Source: Pampus argenteus (lineage: Eukaryota > Chordata > Actinopteri > Scombriformes > Stromateidae). Taken from it: a stretch of 64,000 nucleotides of DNA. The stretch is from the NCBI GenBank assembly GCA_036937835.1, contig CM072863.1:20830501-20894500 (forward strand), in the 5' to 3' direction. The position numbers and the translations under genes were made by a program. This document shows, piece by piece, positions 49,156 to 60,300 of the stretch (positions are counted from its first letter, which is position 1; each line of letters starts with the position of its first letter). The notes beneath the pieces are model-generated. The model was not told the DNA's origin. It saw only the letters and a program-made list of their open reading frames with translations, and ran no database searches.

Positions 49156-49479
49156 CTATTTTAAAAAAACTTACATTCCATTTTACATGTTTGGTGATCT
49201 AATTGTTATTTGAATTCTCAACACTGCCAAGAATTATGGTGAAAAAACAACAACAATCCATTCAATTTTATTTTTAAATGAACAGATTTTTTTATGTGGC
49301 TAAAAACAATCAAAGACACTGACTGTGAGGCGTTCTTGTGGTTAAGAGGCTATGGCTCTAAAGAATACTGGAATCGGGCTGTGTAACTTGTCATTCACAT
49401 TTTAAAACGCCCACACTCCTAAAAACTCCACAACACTGAGGACATGACCTCAATGTCCTCAGCTATTTTACTTTGTGAT

Positions 49480-49510
49480 ATTGAATAAGTCATGACATTA
49501 CTTATTCAAT
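49480..49510. repeat. 11-bp inverted repeat with palindromic centre
   Basis: ATTGAATAAGT (49480-49490) and its exact reverse complement (49500-49510) flank a 9-base spacer, and GTCATGAC spans the left arm-spacer junction. Confidence 0.85.
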
Positions 49511-50560
49511 GACCAGCTCTGTTAAAGTTGCCTTCCAAAAACTTCAAAGTTGCCACACTCACAAGTTGCATCATCTGTATTTTCCATGTATAGAAACAGG
49601 AAACAGGAAACTAAATATTGGGGTTTAAACGAGTAGCTGACCTCGATGCTAGCTTAGCTTATGTCCCTTACAGCGAAACTGCAGCGTTAACCCACCGTAC
49701 AAACTGCTAACAAGACAGAACACAAGAAAACACAACTTTGACGTTCCTGGATGACATATTGCTGTATTTGACCGATCTATTTTTAGCCAAAAATCTAAAA
49801 GTTCGTAGAACCTGTTAGCTTGTTTAGGTTAGCGCTGAACGTGTAGCAAGCTAACACTCCCGCAATAAATAAACCAACCATTAAAGTGTCAAAATAACAC
49901 AACATTATTGGTTTTTCTTACAAACTATAATATAATTTCACTAAATTTCTAATTGTAACCCGTTACAATACATCCGTTGCATCAGCTGCATAGCGTAGCG
50001 CCGCGTCGGTTGATGCTGCGGACGTAGCATACTGTACAGACAGACGATACATTATATCCCTTTAACTTCCAACCCAATATTAGTTTCCTGGAAAGCTGAT
50101 GCATATTGACACTGGCTAAAAGCTCTAAGTAAAGGTAGTATTCTGACATGTGTCAAACTGAGTAATCCCGCTAGTGTGCGAGTTTTTCATTCACTGCTCA
50201 ACATACTGCTTATCGGCATAGTAATTAAGTCGTACCATCTAATATGTATGTCAGTATACATCCCTTTTAATCACCTGTCCTCTGCAGCTCCACCTTGATG
50301 CATCACATAAGTTTTTCAGCAAAAATCGCATTTAAAAAGTCATTTGTTGATACTGGGCTGTTGATACTGGTCCAGATGGAGGATTTAGCTCCACCATTAG
50401 GACTGACTCTTAAGCATAAGCTACGGTTGCTGGGTGCAGTTCTTCAGCAGCTACCCGGCCTCAAAGTAGCACAGACATTTAAATCCACACTTGCTGTCAC
50501 TTTAAGTGCACTTGAGGCCTCATTTATTGCTGAGCACTTGTAAACTTTCCCATTTCACAC

Positions 50561-50581
50561 AAAAAAAAAAAAAAAAAAAAA
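50561..50581. repeat. A21 homopolymer
   Basis: Uninterrupted A run followed by CCCACACAC. Confidence 0.93.
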
Positions 50582-52189
50582 CCCACACACAAGTGCACGT
50601 CTATCGAGGATGTTAAGTGTAGTTTTCCATTTATCAATGGCTGGGGAGCAGCCAGGCAGATGTGCGCAGGAACGAGCTGTGCCAGACGTTCTCAGCAGAC
50701 ATTAGCGTTCCACGGCGAGAGAGTGCTCTCATCCTTAAGAATTTCAATGATGCGATTAATTGCTAATCTGTTTACTATTTTAACCAATTCTGCTTTGAGA
50801 TGTTTTTTTTTTTTTCGTCTGAAGCAAATCCGGAGTTGTTGAGGATCTTAGGTAAACCACTGGAAATGTGCGTCACATGCAGGAGGAGGCTAAGCTCAGT
50901 GACAACATATAAATGGCTAAGAGTATATACGATTAGACAGTTTGGCCAGGGTTACCCATTCAGCATTCTGAACAGGATATGCTACACCATACTAAATATC
51001 CCGGGTTGAGTTGGATTTAAATGCCAGCAGGATATAGGTGAGGGTGACACATACAGCGGGGGAGGTTGGGGGCGGTGGGTGTGGGTGTGTGTGGGGGGGT
51101 AGTACCTCTCTTCAGTGAGAGAACACATGGATTTGGGTCTGTTAAATGTCAACATGAGTAAGTCATGTATCACTTTGTTTCCATGATTTCTACACAATTA
51201 AATCATTAAGTGTCATTAAGGGACTTGTGTAATAGCTGCTGTGGTACTGGCGTAGGACTGGAGAGGACTCCAGCTCAGAGCCCGCTGCAGTCTGGAAATA
51301 TCAAACTATACCATACTTGAGTTGTTAATCTGCAGGTTATTACAACATAATATCTGTATATGAATCCACATTAAAGCCACGCACACTCATTTCCACTGTG
51401 TGTGTGGTTTTTTTCTCTCTCTCTCTCTCTCAAAACTCTGAGAAAATCTGAACTCTGGGGAAGTATGAAGTTTTACTGTAAATGTTGTGATGGAGGGGAG
51501 GATGGTGGGGGGTGGGGGGGAGGGAGGGGGCAGGAAAAAGGGGTTTAATGTTCTGCATCCACTTTGGCAAAAGACTTTGAGCGCTGCCGAGCCAGGTCAA
51601 CATTCTGGAAAATGAAAGAGTCATTATGAGTGGAAACACTTGTATTTAGATCATTACTTCACACAGTAATTATTACATACAGAACGTAATGAGTCATTGC
51701 GAGAAGATTAGCTTGTTAATCTCCAGGAAACAAAGGGTCAGCACGCAGAAAAAAAAACATCCAGATTTGTCAAATAATGTTTCATCCTTCGCTTTTGTAA
51801 ACACGCAGAAACGGGATAGGTGGGTGTTTCTCTTATTAGAAAAACAAAGCGTTGACGAGGGAGGGGGAGGGGGGGCTTCGCTTTAACTGTGCCAAAGCTC
51901 TGGAGAACATTCACTTAAGAGAAAATGTAAGATATGTTCCATCCTTGCTCATTTTGACATTAAAGACACTAACTGGAACCATTACAAGCTGAGCAACACA
52001 CTGGAGTGTTATGCCTCATACCTCTCTAATGAATAGCTTTGTAATAACTCCAACAGGCAGTTTTCAATTACACCCTATTGGAAACAAATGGCTTTTATAC
52101 TTTGGAATACCAACTCAGTATTATACATTTCCATGTAAATACCTTGTGTACTTGCTGCTTGGGTAACAAATTGCCATATCATGTGTTAC

Positions 52190-53050
52190 AATTACCTCCT
52201 CAGTTTGGCCAGTCAATACATCTTCCCGATGAAATGGGCTGAAAGCTATGAATTATGGCCATATTTCAGTCTAAAAGCAACAAACCACTAATTGCGACGT
52301 GGCCTCTCGGTAATTTCAACAGCGAGCCCAGAAAGGTTCTCCAGCATTGGGGGAAATCATTTACTGCTGCTCCTGCTTTATTTTGGTTTCAAATAACAGA
52401 CACTACTAATTTGGTGTGGGCCTGACCCCTGCACCGCCGCTGCCCCCACCCCCACCCCTCTCTCCTCTCCTCCCTCCCTGCCACCCCTCATGCCCCGTTG
52501 GGAAAACTCCAATCAACCAACATCTCTCCACCAACTTTTTTTTTTTTTTTTTCTTGTCTTCCCTCTTCTTTTTTGCGAGCCCTCTGCTACCAGCGAACTG
52601 CAGACCGCCTCTCTGAAATGTTTCTGCTAATTCCCATTTCCTTTATAATCACAAGCTTTCATGTGAGGGGCTGGCTGGGGCCGGCTGGGGAGGGGAGTGG
52701 TAATTACTCTGGGGTCCCAGGCATTAACCCGACCAGGTGTCACTGGATGGCCTGTTTACCTCAGTGATTAATGAATGGACTGCTAGTCCCTAACTACCCC
52801 CACCCACTGCTCTTTTATTCAACGTGGAGCGTGCCACTGAATCAATTTGCTGAGCAGTGACAGGTCTGAGCCACATCAGGCCTCAGAGGCCAGCCGGTCC
52901 ACCCGGGCCCTTCTCCTCTTACCGGCCCAACTCATCTATTAACAGCGCTAAGCTAATTAGGAGAGAGTTTCATGAATGGCAGCACAGGCAGCATGTGCCC
53001 TGTGATAACATTAGTGCATATTGCAGCTTGTGATGAATAACCTGTTTTGT
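52190..53050. promoter_or_regulatory. candidate conserved non-coding block D
   Basis: Complex sequence around a C-rich tract (52425-52497) and a T run. The part at 52900-53050 contains GCTAAGCTAATTAGGAGAG and TTTCATGAATGGCAGCACAG. It has homeodomain-core TAATTA-type sites and no ORF with domains. A good candidate for cross-species comparison. Confidence 0.32.
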
Positions 53051-53869
53051 CTTTCATAACGGAAGCCAAAGAATAATGGCGATGTAAATACTGAATGTTT
53101 AGTCTCCTGTACTGTCGAAGAAACAAGAAACAAACCTACATATACTTTTTTTCTAAACTATAAAGACATTGTGAATAATCCTGTGCTGTAGTGGCAAAGT
53201 TAAAGCTCATAAGTCACTCCAGGTTCAGGATGCAGAGTTGAGCCAGTAATAAGCCTCTACCTGGCATGCATTAAAAGATTAACTTTTCATCATTTTCTTT
53301 TTGTCTCTTGATTGTACAATAGGCCAGTCCAGACCTCACCTGGCGAGTCTCTGTTGAAACAGTAAATATGTTTTACCATCTGACAGGCTGCAGCAAAGCT
53401 GTTATCCGCACCGTGATGAAAAGGGGTGTGAAAGCAGAACAGCGTCGTCCCCTCATGTCTGTCAGAGAGGATATGGAGGGAGAGGAGTGTGCAGGCTTTG
53501 TGTACACAGGTGATTACCTAATCAGCATGTCCTCTCTAAGAGGGGCCAACGAGGGTTCACGTCACTCAGCCGCCACAAACGCACCTCCCAAAGCCAAATA
53601 CAGCCTCATTGCTATGATACCGACACAATAACACATGGGAGGGACGAGGGGAGACACAAGGAGAGGCTTATCTCCAACAAATGTGCATCTTTTTTTATTT
53701 TTCAAAGGTGGAAGGAACAACTTAGGCTGCGTTCACTCTCATTACTATCAGTAGCTACCTGTACAACACAATCCCAGTGTCATTAACTCTTCTTTGTACA
53801 CGCTAATCTCTAATTCATATCATGGAGAATAGGTGATGACCCTATTTCTGTAACATTACTATATCAGCT

Positions 53870-54020
53870 CCAATTAACTTAAGTAAAAGTAGCAATACCA
53901 CAATGTCAAATCCTCTAAATAAAGGTCGTACAGGTTGTAGGTGAGGCGGGGCTAATTTGAACTGTCTTGTATACTTGTTAAACTGTAACAAATTAAGCAT
54001 ATTTTAGAAGCTATTGTTGT
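53870..54020 (+). mobile_element. partial copy of the CAGTGGTG-family element
   Basis: AAGTAAAAGTAGCAATACCA closely matches the segment near 55320-55340 of the fuller copy (GCATAAGCAGCAATACCATA). It is followed by GGTGAGGCGGGGCTAATTT, an internal piece typical of the same repeat. Both ends are missing or eroded. Confidence 0.5.
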
Positions 54021-55285
54021 AAAACATGGAAGAAAAAAATTGGAAATATTAGCAAGAAGAATTGCAGTATATGAGTATATGATATTATTAAGTTCAAAAT
54101 AATGTTTATTAATTAGTTTGTTCATAACAGTAACGGGAGGGAGTTTAGCTTAGCGATATTTCTAGCGATAATTATTATTATATTTCTAAATTGTTGTATC
54201 AGGCAGAAATGAGTTATAGCTCCTGATTGATGTAGAAACAGTTCATGTGTGTTTTCCTAATTATACAAGTTGTCAACTTCAGAACATCATGAGGCACGTT
54301 CGAGTGAGTCATTGAGACATGATAATAAAATGATCCTTTTTGCTGTAATGGCTGCGTGTCGGGACAGCAACACATTCCTGCTCGTGTATTCAGACTCGAC
54401 TTGCATGCCATGACATCAGCTAACAGTGAACATTAAGACGGGCCATTAACAAAGCTGATGAGTTACAAACTGCTGCTGCTATCATCCCGGAGCTCTTAAT
54501 GGATTGCATTTTGATTGTGTCAGCCAACACTTGAGCGACCTTTTACGTGATGCTTGTTACCGTGCTGTACACTTTTTTTTTCCTTTCCACACTGTCTGTC
54601 AAAACAACAAGGTTGAGTCAGGCAGAGGTAGATGTTAGGATGGAGAACGTTAGAAGGGGTTGGGTGGGTGTTGTTGTGACTACCGCAGGTGGGGGGGAAA
54701 CCTGGAGAAGGAGATGCGTGACAAGTCGAGCTGTCACTGAGGAATGCCGCAGTGTGGAGCAAAGTATCTGTGTTCACAGCACAGGTGTACTGGACGCTCA
54801 GATGGATTAATACAGTGTTAATGAAACAAAAACATGTCAGAAATTACCCCGCGCTCAACGGAGTGTTTTAACACCTGCGGTTTTCTGTGCTGTTTGCACT
54901 TGTATGTCAGTTTACGCGACGTTTCACAGGCCCGAGGGCAGGCCCGAGGATTTAGGTTATCATAACATCACGGTGAAATATCACATTTGGTTCCCGGTGA
55001 CTGCAAAGCACAGAGTTGCAATTCCGAAGAAATCACAGACGTAATTAGTACGGAAGACAAAACATATTGTTTCAGGCAGCGAGTGCGCATCGTGCCTCTG
55101 TGTGTGTGTGTGTGGTCTTGTGTTATTTTGTTTTATAAACTGTAGCCTGATATTTATTCCATTACCAGAATGCCAAAGTGATGAACAAAGTCACGTGACT
55201 GGGAATCTTAACACATACGCACATGTTTTCTTTTCACAGAGAAATTGAATCAGTTTAAAGGTGTAGTTTTGCAATTATAATGAAT

Positions 55286-55718
55286 CAGTGGTGAAAGAGG
55301 TATTCACAATTTATACTTACGCATAAGCAGCAATACCATAATGTAAATAATAGAAGCCTTCGACGTCATGCTTAAGTAAAAGCACAGAAATATTAAAGAT
55401 GTTAAAAGTGAAAGTGCTCATTATGAGTCAGAATGACCCCTTTCATAGTTACATTATGTATACGTAATAGTATCAGATTATTATAAATTATGCATAGCAG
55501 TGTAAGCAGCATATTACTGTTGCATCTAGATAAACAATTTTTTTATATATGTAAAAATCTTAATCTGCAAAGTAAATATAGCTTTCATATATGTATTTAG
55601 TGGATTAAAATGGACAATATTTCCATCTAAATATAGCGGAGTAGAAGTATAAAGTTGCATAAAACAGGAATACTCAAGTTAAATTCGAGTAAATGCACAT
55701 AGTTACAGTCCACCGCTG
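55286..55718 (+). mobile_element. non-autonomous DNA-transposon-like element (MITE), CAGTGGTG family, near full length
   Basis: It starts with CAGTGGTGAAAGAG and ends with ACAGTCCACCGCTG, terminal sequences that are imperfect inverted repeats (CAGTGGTG versus CACCGCTG). The interior contains GTAAAAATCTTAATCTGC and GGAGTAGAAGTATAAAGT. I recognise these as parts of a very abundant short repeat in percomorph fish genomes, but I cannot name its library entry. It has no coding capacity. A target site duplication is not clear. Confidence 0.65.
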
Positions 55719-56689
55719 TTATTAATGATATTGAGTTGAATACCTTCCTTTATTTGAATGCACTAGCCGTGATGGTAATCCCGAAGACATGGAAAATGTT
55801 TCAGCTCATGACTTTGACAGATGGCGAAAAATGTCTTATTGAAAGGTATGAATTTCTGACAAATTACACCACCATCCACTGAGTGAAACTCGATGACGCA
55901 AAACCAAACCTGACTGGATTTATGACATGGAAATGCCGCCTCGGCATCTTGAATGCACATTACCAACTTTCAACAATGTAACAAGAACGGCCTTGTCTCT
56001 GCGCTGGAAATATCAGAGGTTTAAAGAAAAGATTTTAATTGTCCTTTTTTTTTTTTTTTTTTCCTTTTCCATAATCTGTCGCTGATTGAGTAATTGAGAA
56101 GCAGTTATTCATTTTAATACAAGAGGAGGATGACCTCAGAACTTACTTTACATTAGCCTGATACCAAATAGATCAGCCACTTTTTATTCACAGCTCACAT
56201 TACTGTTTAAAACGTGTGAAAAGACACAATATCTTTAAATCTGTTTCTAATGTTGCTCTGTCTGCTAACAGAACAGATATAAGTAGAGATGCGCTGAACA
56301 CCTTTAAGATTTGGGGTTGTAATCAGATGAATTCAAACATATAACGCGTTAGTTTGAATTCTTTTAAACTGTTTTTTTTTTAACGAGTGACAGGCCTAAA
56401 ACCCTGTGAGGGAATGAGCTGTATACTGAGGAGGAGAAGCTGCTGGGAAATGATGATTCTTATATACAAACATGCAACAAGAGCAATCCTCAACCACCAT
56501 CCATCAGAGGCTTCCTTTGTAGGTGCAGGTAGTTTGGCAGGAGGGTCATCGGTCAGCGTCTGGTTTACACCTCTTTCTCTCTGTTCCCCGGCCGGAGCGG
56601 ACCAACCGGTGGGGGTCATGGTATTGATCAGAGCCTTAGATGGGAGCCCTTGACCTGCACCTCCATTTAAAAGCTATAAAGGAAGCCCT

Positions 56690-56960
56690 GCTCCAATCTA
56701 ATGTTTTCCACTGAGGTGCCAGAGGAGGCGGCGGACACCTGCACTATGTCAATCTGTTTAGATTGGGAGCTGAGGGAGATAGGGCCAGCTGGGCCTCTCT
56801 ATCATTAGATCCAACAACGCTTACAATAACAGAGCAGAAGGCAACACAGAAACACATTAGATTTCGCCTTATTTATGGCATTTGATGACAAGAGTACAGC
56901 TCACAATCCAACTTGGACATTAGCAGGCTAAATTGATGCAAAGCACTTACGGAGCTCATC
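56690..56960. promoter_or_regulatory. candidate conserved non-coding block E
   Basis: Complex unique sequence with balanced composition, containing GTCAATCTGTTTAGATTGGG and TTTATGGCATTTGATGACAA, between AT-rich flanks. No ORF. Suggestive only. Confidence 0.3.
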
Positions 56961-57671
56961 CACCGGTCTAGTGTCTTAGTGCGAAGATGCTTGTCTGCTG
57001 TAAATATTAGCTTTGAGGAATATTTCATCTTGTCAAAACAAAGCCCAGCAATTGCTTTTAACGTACTTAATCTTTGGATGATTGTTCAAAAACAGATTCT
57101 TGACTCGCTCTGCATTACATCTGTTCAAACAGTTCCCTTCACAGCTTTTTAAAATTCCTCGACTGCAGAGAAGACCAGAAGGGAAGTTCAGTTCGACCTT
57201 TTTTCTGGCTCAACTTATGGCCGTGTTTAATGGAAATAAGAAATGTACACGATATACAGCGTGTACATGAGCTCGTCCGCTGTACTTTAAATAAATAAAC
57301 CTTCTGCATAAGTGCAGCTTTGCAAAGTAAAAATATCACTTCTTCTGAGATTTCCAAAGTGACAGCAACATGTTTCGCTCTTATTTCCTAAAATATATGA
57401 GGTATTAGTACTGCATATAAATCTTAATTATATTTTACTTTAAAAATAGTCTACTGATTGAGCCTGATGATAAATCTAATAATAGGGCTTCATATAAATG
57501 CCCCGGCTAATAAATAAATAAATCAAGGAAATGTGAGTTAGTAGGCCATCGCTTCCAAAGTCAACCGACATTTTGGCTCCAACGTGTATTAAAAATATCC
57601 TGAAAGGTGAGACGTGGAATCGTGGACTCAAACTTTTCTAACTTACAGTAGCAACTGAAAACGTTGTTTTC

Positions 57672-58075
57672 TTTAAAGGAGCATACCAGTGTTTTTTGTA
57701 TTATTTGGCTCCTTAACCTTTTAATGTCACAAATTTGCATCAAACATCTTAAATTCAAAATTCATCTGAAATAGTGCAGGTGTCCCCAAATCACTCCATT
57801 ACATGAATACCTGTTGTCGCTAATTAAACCCAAATTTACAACTATTCTATGTGCTACGGTCAAATTAATAATCTCCACTTAATTTCGCTTTTTTTTTTTT
57901 TTAAACATAATTGCGTATAAATTCAGGCATCAAGGGGTTAACGTCTTTACGTTTTTGCTGACTATTTTCAAACGCATCATACAAAGATTTCTGTGTTTTT
58001 CTGCTGTTCCAGGTCTCCACTGTTTTCCATTCATTTCCATTAAATGTACTTAAATATAACGCTGGAAATGTTTTT
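57672..58075 (+). mobile_element. candidate dispersed repeat beginning TTTAAAGGAGCATACCAG
   Basis: The start resembles 5246-5275 in phf2 intron 1 (CTTTAAAGGAACATTCCAGG followed by a T run). The body, with GGGGTTAACGTCTTTACG and GGTCTCCACTGTTTTCCAT, resembles a short repeat common in percomorph genomes from memory. No ORF and no sure boundaries. Confidence 0.4.
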
Positions 58076-58840
58076 TTATTATTATCAACAAATCCAATGA
58101 AAATACTAAAACCAACAATGTGATCTTAGTTTTTACTTATTTTTTCTCAGTAATTTCCTAGAAACAGCTGGACACTGTAGTTTGCAAGTAATTAGTCATT
58201 TGTTGGGGACTAATTTCAGCCCCTGGTGAGTATTTATGCCACCAGGACTGTGTATGTGGGACTGACTGAAAACCACAGTGGCCGTGTTCACCATAATAAA
58301 GGGACCTGTCACTCAGTGCAACTGTGTGGCTTTCAGTAAAGATTAATGGAGCTCTTCACAGAGGGAAAAGTTATACCAGGCCTTGAATACTCGTGTCTGT
58401 GGTTCCGATGACAGTATCAGAAATATGGTAAATCGCCAGACTTTTCCATAACGTTGAATAATTTAAGAGTCAACAAGACGTCTGAAATCGTTTTTTGTGA
58501 GGTTAAGCAGCATAAGATGCTTAAATTATATTACCGCACAACAATAAAGTAGCTTTGACAAACAAACATAATATATTTACTGTGATCATTTACGCAACTC
58601 AGGCAAGACGCTTCAAATTCAGTGGTTGGAAAAATACATCCAAACACAACAGTATAATTTGCTAAAAGTATGCAAAGTATACATGATTTGTAGTGTATAC
58701 CAGTATAAACCACATCACTCATATGATTCAGAATTTATTTTACTAATAAAATATTTAAAAATTTACTGAAACCTTTAAGACCTTTGAGAAAAGTTTCTCA
58801 CATGCTATAGATCTGAGGAGGCTATGCTGCTCTGTTTCTC

Positions 58841-58864
58841 TGTGTGTGTGTGTGTGTGTGTGTG
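58841..58864. repeat. (GT)n microsatellite
   Basis: 12 TG units. Confidence 0.95.
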
Positions 58865-59339
58865 GTGGGTCCAGTTGCTGAATCTAAATTGCAGCTAATT
58901 ACTGGCTTGTTTTCTGTCACATCTTTCCTTCACTGTTTCCATAAACATTAACGCCTACCTAACGAGCTCTCTAACAGGACGTCCATACTCGACAAGTCTC
59001 TCGTGTGTAACCGCAGAACTTTACGGCGTTACGTCGTAACCTTGTCTGCAGTTATCATGATGAGGGGCATGAACTTTTTTTATTCATAGCCAGCACACGC
59101 TTTCATTTAAAAGGAAATTAGAGTCAGCTTTTTTCATCAGAGCTCAGAGTGCAGGAGAAGCAAAGGAAACAGAAAGTAAAAGGAAAGGAGGGAAAAGAGA
59201 AAGATAGAGAGAGACCGAGCAGCCTTGGGCAAGGTTAACACAAAGGCACCCATCTGGCAGTGCACATAGTTAAACAGTGATGCAGTTTGACAAATTTCAA
59301 ACAGAGCTTATGAAAAGATAACATAAACACAATAGTCAC

Positions 59340-59660
59340 TCCGGGGCTCGGCGTCCACCTGTGTATGTCACCCCGAAGTGTGAGTTAAAGGCCACTGCTA
59401 ATGAGCAGAGCTGCTCCGCGCTCTTGGATTAAGGTCTTTGTAAAGTAAATCACTGTCAGATAAAGGCACAGTGTTTATAACGTACCATTAATATTTTGAT
59501 CGCTATGTTTAAGAGAGCCAGCTCCTTAATGCACACTGTCCCGGGCTTTAATGGGATGCAGTGGTATATCTGCCTCTGCCCCCGAGTGTGTTAACAGGTC
59601 ATGAATCTTTTTGCCAATTTAAGCAGCGTACTGTTAGACAGAGTTTCTTTTCCTTTTGTC
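59340..59660. promoter_or_regulatory. candidate conserved non-coding block F
   Basis: Complex unique sequence with GTAAATCACTGTCAGATAAA, ACCATTAATATTTTGATCGC and CCGGGCTTTAATGGGATGC. No ORF or repeat. Typical in texture of developmental enhancers, but conservation is not shown. Confidence 0.3.
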
Positions 59661-60300
59661 CGTGTAAGGCTCGATGAAATGTTCTTGGCAGCTGCAGGAT
59701 TGTTTGGTTATTATTAATTGAATACGTATCTTTAATTTAACTGTAGCAAAGTTACACTAGAATAATATTAAATATGTGTCGTTTTTATCTTGGGTGGCCT
59801 TGGAACAAAAGCACTGTTTTTCACATTACGGGGGACCTTTGTAATTTGGTTTGGCAGCAGAACGTTCAACTTTGATTCATTCATTCCTGCAGCAACAACT
59901 TCTGAATCAGTCACTCCAAGGACTAAATTAAAGGGCAGTTATCACTCGAGCTACGCTGTCACATTCATCTTCTAGGTGTTTTTAATAAAAAATATATTGA
60001 TATTGATGATGCCAACAAAGGCATTTGATCATTTATGAGACCAATTGCACACACACCGTAATGTGTATTCCTCCACAACTGAAGATAGCTCCCTACAAAT
60101 GCACTATTTATTCATGTTTGAGCAATGTTTGCAAAAATTAAATGAATAAATTAAAAATTTAAATTAAAATTAAACCATATATTTGTGATTTATCTTAGAT
60201 TATTTTTTATTTTTGTGACATTTTAAAGATTTCCGTATGTACTCTTTAGTACTCTAAGGCTAAAGGTACATGTGTCATATATTGGTACAATTGAAATTAG

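Larger units (their letters stand above)
45267..52180. other. intergenic desert, fifth segment
   Basis: No confident gene. Several microsatellites, repeat fragments, two G-rich tracts (51058-51099 and 51491-51546), and a stretch at 48620-48910 where three overlapping frames are open but no protein family is recognised. Complex sequence at 47560-47800 could be regulatory. Confidence 0.55.
52181..60300. other. intergenic desert, sixth segment
   Basis: No gene seen. Contains the CAGTGGTG element copies, the repeat at 57672, a GT microsatellite, and several complex unique blocks (56690-56960, 59340-59660). ORFs are all under 90 codons without recognisable domains. Confidence 0.55.
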
